Shown piece after piece: positions 47,950-57,600 of a DNA stretch of 64,000 nt. Position numbers and translations under genes: made by a program. The notes beneath the pieces are model-generated. The model did not search any database and was not told the DNA's origin. It saw nothing but the letters and a program-made list of their open reading frames with translations. Within the stretch, counting starts at the first letter, position 1. Each line of letters opens with the position of its first letter. The stretch is taken from positions 707,869-771,868 of the forward strand of contig MNCI01010839.1 of NCBI GenBank assembly GCA_015680685.1, in the 5' to 3' direction. Origin of the DNA: Gnetum montanum (lineage: Eukaryota > Streptophyta > Gnetopsida > Gnetales > Gnetaceae).

Positions 47950-50427
47950 TTGAGCCTAGGGCCTATGATGAACATATAACATCTGTAGAGGTGTCACTAA
48001 ATTGGGTAGACCATCTAGTTAAAGCTCTAAACCTAGAGGCAGGTGATATCACTGAGGATCCCCTCATTGAAGTCCTTGTAACAACACTTAGTGGCAAGGT
48101 AAAAACACTAAAACTTAGTTCCTTATAGAGCCTGAACACACCTAGAACATTACCAAGGTACTCAACAATAACATCAAGGCATTTGCATGATCTTATTAAG
48201 ACATGTCAAGCCTAGATCCTTACATAGCATAGCACAATATAATCCTCAACCTTGGCATAAAACCAGTTAAGCAAAAAGATTGCAATGTTAGGCCTGACAT
48301 GGCATTGGCAGTCCTCGATAAAATCACCAAGCTCTACAAGGCTGGTTTTATCTAGGCTATTGACTATGTAGACTGGGTCTCCAACATCATGGTTGGACCC
48401 AGGAAAAATGGAAGCATATGCATTTGCATAGACTTTTGGGACCTGAACAAGTTGATCATTAAAGATAATTTTCCATTGCCTAATATTGACCAACTAGTCA
48501 ATACTACAACTGGTCATGACGAGTTCTTGGAATACAACCAAATTTAGATAAACTTGGAGCACTAGCTCAGTACTACATTCATTACCCCTTAGAGTATGTT
48601 TTGCTATACAATGATGCCTTTTAGACTAAAGAACACAAGAACAACCTAGCAACATGCTATGACATACATTTTCAACTATTATTTGCTAGATTTGTTTAAT
48701 GATTACATTGATGATATAGAAATTAAGTCCAAGGTGACACACAACCATGCATATGACTTGAACCATGTACTCAAACATTGTCTCAGACATGATCTTAGAT
48801 TGAATCCTAAGAAGTGTGTCTTCAGTGTCATGATGGGTCACATGCTAGGTTTCATAGTATCAGAAGTTGGCATACGCATGGACCCCTATAAGGTTAAGGC
48901 CATCATCAACTTAACACCACCAGCTACCCTTGAGGAGCTACATGGGTTACAAGGTAGATGGCAATTCATATGCAAGTTTATTGCATGGTTGACTAATAAG
49001 TTGTAGCCAATGCAACATTTTCTCAAAAAGGTACTCCACTTTGAGCGGACACCTCAATGCCAAAAGGCATTTGACAACCTTAAATAGGAGCTGGCTCAAC
49101 TTCCTACAGTCTATCCTCCACAAGGAGATAAACCATTCTACATCTACCTTGCAATCTTTGTTGCATCCATTGCTTCTCTAATTTGCCAAAAGATAAATGA
49201 TGGATCAAAGGTCCCTATATACTACCTAAGCCATGTGTTAGTGGCCCATGAAGCAAAATACAATGATGTGGAAAAGAACTACCTCACCTTAGTCTTTGCA
49301 CTTAAGAAGTGAAGGAACTATCTTTTTCATAGCCAGGTAAACATCATCTACAAAAGTAATGTACTCTAGGCAATTAGCATGAACATTTATGAAAGTAGTC
49401 AGATTACATGGTGGAAAGCAATAACCATGGAGTTTGACCTACATTACATAGCACAAGCATCAACTAAAGGTCAAGCAATAGCCACATAACTCATAGCTTC
49501 ACCAATAAATGATTAAGTAATGATAGATCCAAAATTTCCAAATGAGCATGTTAGCAACATAAGCTAAGTGCCTACCAACTTTGAGGCAATCTTACACATT
49601 GATGATGCTTTGACCTCTTAAGAAGGTAGTGCCACTATTGTAATCATGCTTCCCTCTAGGGAGATCTAATCCTTTAGTTATCACTTTGCATTTCCTTGCA
49701 CCAATAACATAGTAGAGTATGAAGGTCTCCTTAGAGGCATCTTAGTAGCCAATGATCTAGGAATCCAAAACCTAGCAATTGATGGTAATTCATAGCTAGT
49801 TGTTAACCAAGTTATAGAGGTTTATTCTTGCAAAGCAAAAAATTTACAACCTTACTACAACTTGGCAAAGCACTTGCTCAAATAATTTACAACCATAGAT
49901 ATCCAACACATTCCCTATAATGAGAACACCATTGCCAATGAATTAGCTATGTTAGCCTTAACCATTGCACCTAACATGTTTCATACCTTGTCCACTTTGG
50001 TAGCAGAATGCATTGAGCCTATCACACAAACAATTAACATTGCATCCTTAGCCAAAAATAGCACAACTCATGCACAAGAATGGTACGATAACATTAAGGT
50101 GTACTTTTAATAGTGTAAGCCTTTGTAACATCTAATCATTGCCCAAAAGGATGTAGTGCAAAAATGGTCATGGTAGTACATCCTGATAGGTGATAACACA
50201 CTATGTCATAGATCCTACAATGACATACTACTAACCTGCATTAGTGACAATGAAGTACAAATGATCATTGATCAAGTCCATGAGGGATTGTGTGGAGGTC
50301 ACATAGAACCTAGAGAAATGACATCAAAAATTAGAAACTTAGGCTACTATTGGTCATACATGGAGTGCGATTGCGTATCCAAGGTCAAGACATGCAATGT
50401 GTGTCAATGGCATGGCAATCTAATGCA
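47950..50427 (+). pseudogene. Tat-type RT, RNase H, second RNase H and integrase start
   Basis: The order is RT (about 48215-48980) with KPVKQK, KAGFI, ICIDFWDLNKL and an intact YIDD box (YIDDIEIKS, about 48705); RNase H (about 49200-49500) with VPIYYLSHVLVAHEAKY; then a second RNase H-like domain (about 49590-49980) with CTNNIVEYEGLLRGI, LAIDGNS and QHIPYNENTIANELA, the archaeal-type extra RNase H typical of the Tat lineage; then the integrase HHCC domain (HEGLCGGH, CNVCQWHGN). The frame is ended by element C at 50433. At least a dozen stops make it a pseudogene. The open stretch 48659-49006 is the longest intact part. Confidence 0.85.
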
Positions 50428-50432
50428 TGTGC

Positions 50433-51317
50433 TGTAGCGACAGAAAAAGTTGGTGGCTAGAAACACCGAGAGGTCTTTGGGTGAATAGTTTAACCCCAGA
50501 TCTGCACAAGGGCCATGCTAGATAAAATAGATTCAAGGTGCCTTAAATGATCTAGTTGATTAGACAGGGACTTAATTAGTGTACAATAATGCTTTTGCAA
50601 ATAATAAAAGAAAACACAATGTGCATAGCAGTGGAAACGTGCTAAAGTGCGTAACAGGGTAGTGAACACGATTTAATGCTTAACAATGCCAAATAAATGC
50701 TATGATCAGCCAAAAAGAGAGTTTGAATAGAAAGATACACCACCCTGAAAAAGGGTACATGTATACAAAGTGTACAATAGGCATAGTAGGAGCGGAATCA
50801 CAGCCTCGGTGGTGTCGGGCTATGAAATTCGGTGCTCACTATGATAAATTGTGCCTCTTGGGTCGGTGGTCATAGTATACCATGTGATGTAGTTGTGCCT
50901 CTTTGTCAGTGTGGTGTGCTCTGGGTCTCATTCACCCACAGAGCTAAGTTCCAATATGCTAAAATGCCAAATGCCAAAATGGAAACGCCAATTGCTTTTT
51001 GCCGGTGAAGAAATTGAAGCCTTCCCCCCCTTTTTTCCTCCTCTAAAAAAAAGGGGTCACAGAGGTATTTATAGGGCTAGGGTTAGCCCAAAATATGGAT
51101 CTGGTGCCATGTGGCAGTGTGGTAGGTAACAACGTGTAACAACAAGTAACAGTGCATAACAGTGCGTAATAGCATAGCGTAACGGGGCGCTATGCTACGC
51201 TATGTTACACACTATAGCAGGGTGCTATGCTATGCCATGTAGCAGCATGTAATAGTGCATAACACTTAGCCATATTTGATGTTGTGATGCTGAGACTTGA
51301 AATTTTGTGGTGTTTCA
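50433..51317 (-). mobile_element. 3' LTR of element C (885 bp)
   Basis: TGTAGCGACAG to GTGGTGTTTCA, both termini intact. TATA box (- strand) at 51064-51075. U3 is only about 250 bases, against about 545 in the 5' LTR, because the hairpin array is nearly absent. Confidence 0.9.
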
Positions 51318-51388
51318 ATGGCCCCTCTTTGTTGACGTTTGAAGGAGTGGCCCAAGAGATGTCAACAAAGAATTACAAAACACCACAA
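51305..51388. repeat. Inverted repeat across the PPT-LTR junction of element C
   Basis: Arms 51305-51336 (LTR end plus polypurine tract) and 51361-51388 are near reverse complements (CTTTGTTGAC with GTCAACAAAG; TTGTGGTGTTT with AAACACCACAA). It is the counterpart of 2557-2640 in A. Confidence 0.85.
51318..51332 (-). promoter_or_regulatory. Polypurine tract of element C
   Basis: CAAAGAGGGGCCAT on the - strand abuts the LTR start TGAAACACC. Confidence 0.75.
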
Positions 51389-52382
51389 TAGACATGTCAC
51401 CAATGTCATTTGTCAGCACAAGATTAGATGTCATTTTACCATGCTCAAGAGTGTTACGGGAATAGGGCTATGTTAGGGGAGAAGGGGTATAGGTAATGCT
51501 AGGAAGATGAAATTTAAATGGTGGGAACGAAATGCAAATAGTGGATCGTGATATAAGATGCAAATTTAGCCTGGTTGATAGTGACCATGGCATGAAGTAG
51601 TTTGCTCCAAAAATGTTGACCTCTTGTTGGAGTGTTTATGAGGGCATCAAAGTTCATCCAAGGATGGGCCAATTGCAAAGCTACAACGTTGTTGCTTTTT
51701 TTTTCTTTTTTTTTTGTGAGACGAACCTTCTTTGGGTTCGGCTTACTACTGAATGTTAGCTACAAGTTGGCCATCGAGAAGATGGACTTTTTTTCCTAGG
51801 GATGATTGATGTTACATCCACCTAGGATTTGACTATGCAATAGAGGCACCCCATAGGATGAATTGTGTTACATCAACCATGGGTTCTATAGTTGATGTGA
51901 AGGGAATGCCATGTGTGTCATAGTGCATATGTATCAAAAGAGTGTGAAATCATGAGTATGAGGAGGATGGGAGGATATTGGGACAAAAAAATAGATGTGC
52001 ATAGGCTATAACAGGGATGAGAGGGATGTGCACTCTTGAGTGGTTCAACTAGTCTAGTCATGCACATCAAAGCAACGTGATAACTTGCTGTTGCAATGAG
52101 ATGCACCTTTGTACAACCACCTCCAAAGCTTCGTCCTGCAAACACAAATCAGAGAGGAAAAGAAAACCTCAAAATGTGAAATGCAAGTGAAAATGCTAGA
52201 TGTGAAGATGCTGTAAGTGCAAAACTGTGAATACGCCATGGGTGCAGAATTGTGAAGACGCTGAAAATGTGTAAAATGCTGTGCCAGTCACAAGTGCTCA
52301 AAAAGCCAGTGAAAGTGCCAGGGTGATGATGCTGTAAGTGCTCCTAAAGAAATGGCAAGTGTTCGAATCAGATTAGCTACAT
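51389..52382 (-). other. 3' noncoding sequence of element C
   Basis: No supported gene. A T-rich run lies near 51690-51716. It links the minisatellite to the polypurine tract, as 1646-2613 does in A. Confidence 0.55.
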
Positions 52383-52835
52383 GCCAGTTTAAAGTCCTGG
52401 CAGATTATGAACCCAGTTTAAGATCCTGGAAAACTTTGATGTGCTAGTTTATAGTCCTAGCAAATTGTTGGATGCTAGTTTAATGTCGTAGCAGATAGTG
52501 GATGTTGTGCCAGTTTAACGTCATGCCCCAAGGATGAGCTGTGCCAGTTTATAGTCATAGTTGACTTTCTGTGCTAGTTTATAGTCATAGCGGACTGTCT
52601 GTGCTAGTTTATAGTCATAGCGGACTGGTGCTTACCTTGCTTGTATAAGGTGTGATGCTGCATGTGTAGTCATGTTGTGTGTCTACAAAATCCTATAAAA
52701 ATCAGCCAAAAGGAAAACAGCATCAAGCAACACCTATTGTAAACAAGGTTAAAATGGATGAATGAAAGAAAAGAAATGCAAAAAGTGATAGTTTTAGGCC
52801 GTTCCGGGCTGTAGGCTAGTTTAAGGTCTTTTCGG
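52383..52835 (-). repeat. 30-bp minisatellite of element C
   Basis: Units with GCCAGTTTATAGTCATAGCG (and variants) begin at 52383, 52413, 52443, 52474, 52509, 52543, 52573 and 52603; isolated further copies reach 52835. The reverse complement (CCGCTATGACTATAAACTAG) matches the degenerate units of A at 1595-1625. Confidence 0.85.
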
Positions 52836-53040
52836 GCCATCTATTTTTGTATTTTTATGTTTTATAGTTTTTATGTTTTCAGATATAATGCATAAGCTAA
52901 ATGGATGAATGTATAAACAAAGTAAAACAAATATGAAAAAAAAAATGACATGTTGATCTAAGTAAGTAGGAAAAATATAAATGCATAGGCTAGTGCTATG
53001 TAAATGAAAGTAAAAAATGCATGGGTAGTGGAGGCAAAGG

Positions 53041-53584
53041 GTAGGCAAGAATTTGGCACATTTTTGACCAAGGGAAAGTTTTGGTCATGTAGTTGCTTCC
53101 TAACTGGGCATGGATTAGGGAGTGTGCAAGGCTTAGGATCCTATGGGAGGCTGTTCGCTTCAACCACTCATTAGGGTGTGTTAGTCTTAGGTGCTACATT
53201 GGTTGTTATAGGTGTACCACCAAGAAACTCTTTTTCTAAAACTTGTGCCATGTCTATGTCGTGGATAGTCGAAGAGGAATCGTTATCACCATGGATGATA
53301 ACTTAACCACCTTCATATGGAGGATGGATTTCTTGGTGGATGGGAGAGGAGATGGCCCTTAATTGGGCTAGCCAAGGATTGCCTAGAATCATGTTGAAAC
53401 CTGACATCTCCTCTATGATAGTGAAATCTACACTAGTGGGGAATTGCTCTCCTACCACAAAGGCTAATTTGATGGTACCCTTGATTGTGATGCATGATCC
53501 ATTGAAGGATTTTAGACATGTGGTTTTGGTTGGCCTAATTTCATCTGCCAGGCCTAGCTTGTCAATGATGGAATATAGGACTAC
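53041..53584 (-). pseudogene. Protease of element C, part after insert I2
   Basis: The frame contains NVVLYSIIDKLGLADE, FVVGEQFPTSVDF and MILGNPWLAQL, closely matching element B, followed by a tail ending CLPFAS at 53041. The MILGRPW motif reads MILGNPW. The active-site half lies beyond insert I2, at 57430-57600. Confidence 0.85.
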
Positions 53585-54831
53585 GTTTATGTTGGCGACC
53601 GTTTGGGACACGACCGCCAACGAGTGTCCTCGAACAAGATTTAGGTGCTTGCTGGTCTCTGGCAATACCAAGGCCCAGATACCTCCAAATAAACTCAGTA
53701 GTTAATGTGAGTATGTGTGTGTGCTGTTGCGGTGTGTGGTTATGAAATATGAAATGATTGCATTGTGTGTAAACTACAAATGACTTATCTTAAAGAGATT
53801 CAGCCAACTTTGCCAAGTAGTGTGAGTTGTTGAGAGTTCCTATTTTTTTTAATTACCTAGTCTACGTGATCCTTATAATACCTACTTGTAACAAATAAAA
53901 TTTTGCAAAAACATTTGAGCACAACTCTGCGAATCTACTTCTAATTTTCCCCAGAGAAAGAGATAGTTTCACAAGAAAACTAGAAATAGAGCGAGATTCA
54001 ATGGAAATATAAAGAAAAGAAAGTAGATTTGTGTTAATACCTAAAATATTTAAAAAAGGTAAAATGATATGAGTAAACACTTCATAATAAAGCTATCCCA
54101 AATTCAATATCTACGAATTGTTCAAACTTCCAAGGCTCAAATAAGCAATTTCTTCAAGACAATCCTACTATGCTACCAAAAATTGCTGCGTAAACTATCA
54201 CGTATGAGAGTCCATTTTGGCTAGATAATGGATGTCAACAATTGCATTCAACAGAACCTTCAAAAGACTTGACAATTTTTGAGTGAAATAACATGGAGAT
54301 TCACTTTAAAGATAAAAAGAAGCTATTCTGGTCCCATCAAAATACCAAAGATTTTCTGAACCCTCTTGACTATTGAATCGTTCAACGGCATGACTACAAG
54401 CAGAGGCTCTCTTACAACGATCTCAATAGTAGTTCTTATACATTGCATAATAATAACATTTACTACTAAAATGCTCTTAAGGATTTTAAACACAAGCGCT
54501 TCTATAGCAAAATTTTAACAGAAATTTTCTATTGAGCAACAAGAACAATAAGAGCAATCTAAAAATCCCAAAATTACTCCCCAAGGATGATACTATCTAA
54601 ACCACTAGCTAGAAAATTTAAACAAAATAAAAATAAAACATAACTCATAGGACTATGATAAAGAGGCTGAAATCTTTTATTTAGCAAGCCATCTTACAAG
54701 CAATCATTTACAATTTCTTCTTTACAATGCTCTTCTCAAGACCCAAAGTGTGTCTCCAAGTGAAAGCCTAAGTATTCCCCTAGTGTGGTATCAATGTCTT
54801 CTTCTTGTTCCCTCTTCTTACCCCTAAAGCC

Positions 54832-54840
54832 TTTTTATAA
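54832..54840 (-). promoter_or_regulatory. TATA box of insert I2
   Basis: GAACCTTATAAAAAGGCTTT on the - strand, identical in core to I1. Confidence 0.7.
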
Positions 54841-54939
54841 GGTTCAAAAGGTAGGTAGGTAAGTTACAAAATATCTTGGGTGGTTATAACCACCATAGAG
54901 ATAAAAAAGATGCGGGTGACAAGTATCCTATTTAGTTGC

Positions 54940-55245
54940 CAAGTTTCTTCATTCAGTTGCCAAGTGGCCTCATTTAATTGCCAAGTGGTCACCATGGAGA
55001 TAAAAAGGTTGCATTTGACAAGTGTCCCATGCAATTGACAAGTGGCCCTTCAGTCACCAAGTGGACACCATGGAGACAAAAAAGCTATAGTTGACAAGTG
55101 GCCTTTTTAATTGCCAAGTGGTCACCATGGAGATAAACAAGTTGTAGTTGACAAGTGTCACATTTAGTTGCCAAGTGGCCCATTTAGTTGACAAGTGGCC
55201 ATTGTGGAGATAAAAAGGTTGTAGTTGACAAGTGGCCTTTGTAGT
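54940..55245. repeat. TTGACAAGTGGCC minisatellite in insert I2
   Basis: About a dozen copies of AGTTG(A/C)CAAGTGGCC or variants alternate with CACCATGGAGATAAAAAGGT. The compound period is irregular, about 60-75 bases. It lies just upstream of the TATA box on the - strand. I1 lacks it. Confidence 0.85.
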
Positions 55246-55989
55246 GGTTACAATATTATAGAAAATTAGTTATAAGTACCATAGGAGGTTATGAAAAAAA
55301 TTATAATTGACACTTGTTTCATACATATACATATAGGGCATTAAACAACAATAGGATTAGCAAAACAAAAATAATGAAACTTTAAAGTAATTCCTCTAGA
55401 CGCTCTAATATACATCATTTTGAATTTTCAACTATATTATCCTAACATTTCTCATCCATCAAATTTCTTCATCCCTTGTCAAAGGCTGGAAAATCTATGC
55501 AACGTTTTCTACCTGTTCTTATGCCCCATTTTTTTTATGTTTTAACTTTCAAGAAAGCCTTGGGGCATTTTATTATCCACTAGTCTCATGGAATACACAT
55601 TCCGACCCTAGCGGATAATAGAGTTGGGAGTACCTGGATTGTATATCTTGTATTTTTGGCATGGCCGCAAGATCGTTCTTGTAGCTATAGTGCACAGCCT
55701 CGATTCCGAAAAAGACCTAGAAACCATATCTGCATCTATATTTGGTGCTCTACTGCTACGAAAACAGGCCCAACAAATGATGTAGGCGCAGGAACAGGAA
55801 CCCTTCCTTCTTATTTTTGTTCCTCTGCAAGTAGAGGTGGTACTAGGGACGACCCAAGATGATGATTCCAGTGAGTGCTGTAGTGACAACAATGGACCAC
55901 ATGGCCTTGTCCTCCCACCAACTTGCTAGTCACTTGTGAAAAAGTAGAGCCCCAGGAGCAACCCTAAGCAAACTCAAAACAATGACCCT

Positions 55990-56352
55990 TTAGGGTAGAC
56001 CCCGGCATCCCACATGACTTCCAGAAATTCGAAAGCCTTGTCCACCAAGTTGAATACCAATGTTAGCAGTGAAAATTATAACATTAATCACAGTGTTATC
56101 GTTTTCATAAAGAGTGATGATGGTGCCGGAGAATTGCTTCTCAGACGGATCACCACCGACGGTGATGTGCTAGCCCAGGAAAGAGTTGTTGATGAAGGTT
56201 TCATGGCCATCCTTCACTACAATTCCTATGCTACTAAAATGAGATATGTAGCAATTATTGGTTTTGGTGTGGACTGCGTTCACCATGGCCACGACACCTC
56301 CTCGAAAATTGCAATCCAACATTAGGTCTCGCAGAGTAACTACCTTGTACAC
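55990..56352 (-). pseudogene. Fragment similar to QRT3-type polygalacturonase
   Basis: One - strand frame reads RDLMLDCNFRGGVVAMVNAV, then NNCYISHFSSIGIVVKDGHE, TFINNSFLG-stop-HITVGG, EKQFSGT, NDNTVINVIIF and NIGIQLGGQ before a stop at 55990. This matches the right-handed beta-helix region of plant QUARTET3-like pectin-degrading glycosidases by the spacing of NCYI-HF, GHET-I-NSFLGQHIT-GGD and GIDL-GNDN-V-D blocks, as I know the family. Only about 120 residues are present and the Gln of LGQHIT is a TAG stop. It cannot act as an enzyme. It seems to have been carried into the element. Confidence 0.7.
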
Positions 56353-56764
56353 ATACTTGGACTGCGACTATTGCAAATTCTAGTTCAGGGTTGCTGTCTC
56401 TATGAGATTCTATGTGTGTTGATGCCGCTTCTTGTGCATGAAGACGATTCAGCATTTTTAGGACCCTATGAGTTTTCCAATCGGCGGCCCCTTCGAACAT
56501 GGTGGCCGCTTGCTTGACGAACTCAAATGGCGCAGAAGTATCGATTTCAGCTTTGCTCATTATTGAATCCACTGTATCTGTGCAGGAATTGACATTCATG
56601 GAGAAGGAAGAAGAAGAAAAATAAGCAGAACCACTTTGCTGCAACTTAAGGCCTAGCTCTGAACTTCCCTCATCCTGAGCTTGCTTGGCCACCAAAGTCA
56701 GTGCTGAGCCCACATCCACCATTGTCGAATCTTTTATCTCTGCAACTGCATCTGCACTCAACAT
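56353..56764 (-). pseudogene. Fragment similar to a WEB-family (DUF827) protein
   Basis: An open - strand frame from 56764 contains SKAEIDTSAPFEFVKQAATM and FEGAADWKTHRVLK. The EIDTSAPF-SVK-A--MF signature is, to my knowledge, typical of the start of plant WEB-family coiled-coil proteins. The upstream MLSADAVAEIKDSTMVDVGS part is not recognised. The frame then runs into the QRT3-like fragment out of frame. It is probably a second captured piece. Confidence 0.4.
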
Positions 56765-57429
56765 TGTTCAGAACTAACGTAGTATTTCCTACACCACTAA
56801 AAGATCTAGCTAGCGTAGGCCAGAAGTAGCATCCTTTATCACTCTCCAATGCATACCATATACTGCCAAAATTCCATGCACAACTTTGGCTACAGTTGCA
56901 TGTGCAAGAGCAAAATGCCAAGGCTAGTCTGGTCTAGAATGCAACAAGATGCTAAATTTTCTAAGAAATATGAGTCCACATCACCTCTGCTTTCAAAATT
57001 TATGTCTGTTCCTACAACAGCTTTCCAATCAGGGAATGCTGGTGTTGATACTGGTGACACTGTGGGTGCTTGTGGATTGAAAACTTTGGAAGAAAATGCC
57101 CTTGCTCACGACCAGTTCTGTAAAAGCTAAGGTTATAGATTTTCCTATTTGTGAAGTGATGGGAAACAGAGGAATCACAATCACTTAGGAATTTAAATGG
57201 CAAATGCAGAGACTAGTTAGTGACGAGTGAGTAGAGACTACTGAGCTTGCCGGTCAAACATGATAGTCAAAACTGGACAAAACTTCATGGATTTCAAGAA
57301 AATGGTATTGTTTATCCATAACTAGATTCAAAACTAGTTCTTATTTTTGCGGTTGTTTTAAAAATTACCTTTTTCTAGTATCTCTACTTTTTCTGTTCCA
57401 TGAAATGTCCAAAATATGCCAACAGTTTA

Positions 57430-57600
57430 TTATTGCACCATCATCGACATGCACTCTATGGATGGTACATTGTCCAACACGAATGCTAATGGATAGTGGA
57501 GCTGTAGTAACCTTCCCTTGTTCGAGGCTGAATTTGACTACATCATCATGAAAAGATAGAGATTTTAAACCTAATTCTTGCAGTGTAGGGGGCAGCATTA
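57430..57600 (-). pseudogene. Protease of element C, active-site half
   Basis: LPPTLQELGLKSLSFHDDVV and CTIHRVHVDDGA read openly up to the insert I2 boundary. The DDGA active site is intact. Confidence 0.8.

Larger units (their letters stand above)
53590..57424 (-). mobile_element. Insert I2: giant solo-LTR-like element with gene fragments, TSD GTTTA
   Basis: On the - strand it starts TGTTGGCATATTTTGGAC and ends GGTCGCCAACA, flanked by GTTTA at 53585-53589 and 57425-57429. The part after the TATA box (about 54840 down to 53590) matches I1. The part before it (57394 to about 54880) does not, apart from the first 30 or so bases. This unique part contains a minisatellite and fragments similar to two plant genes. 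The insert lies in the protease of C, just after the DDGA active site, in the same relative orientation as I1 in G. Confidence 0.8.

Noticed and set aside
53590-57424. Pack-MULE or Helitron capturing gene fragments
   Set aside because: Ends are TG...CA with 5-bp target duplications and only a 7-base terminal inverted repeat; MULEs usually have 9-bp duplications and long inverted repeats, Helitrons none.
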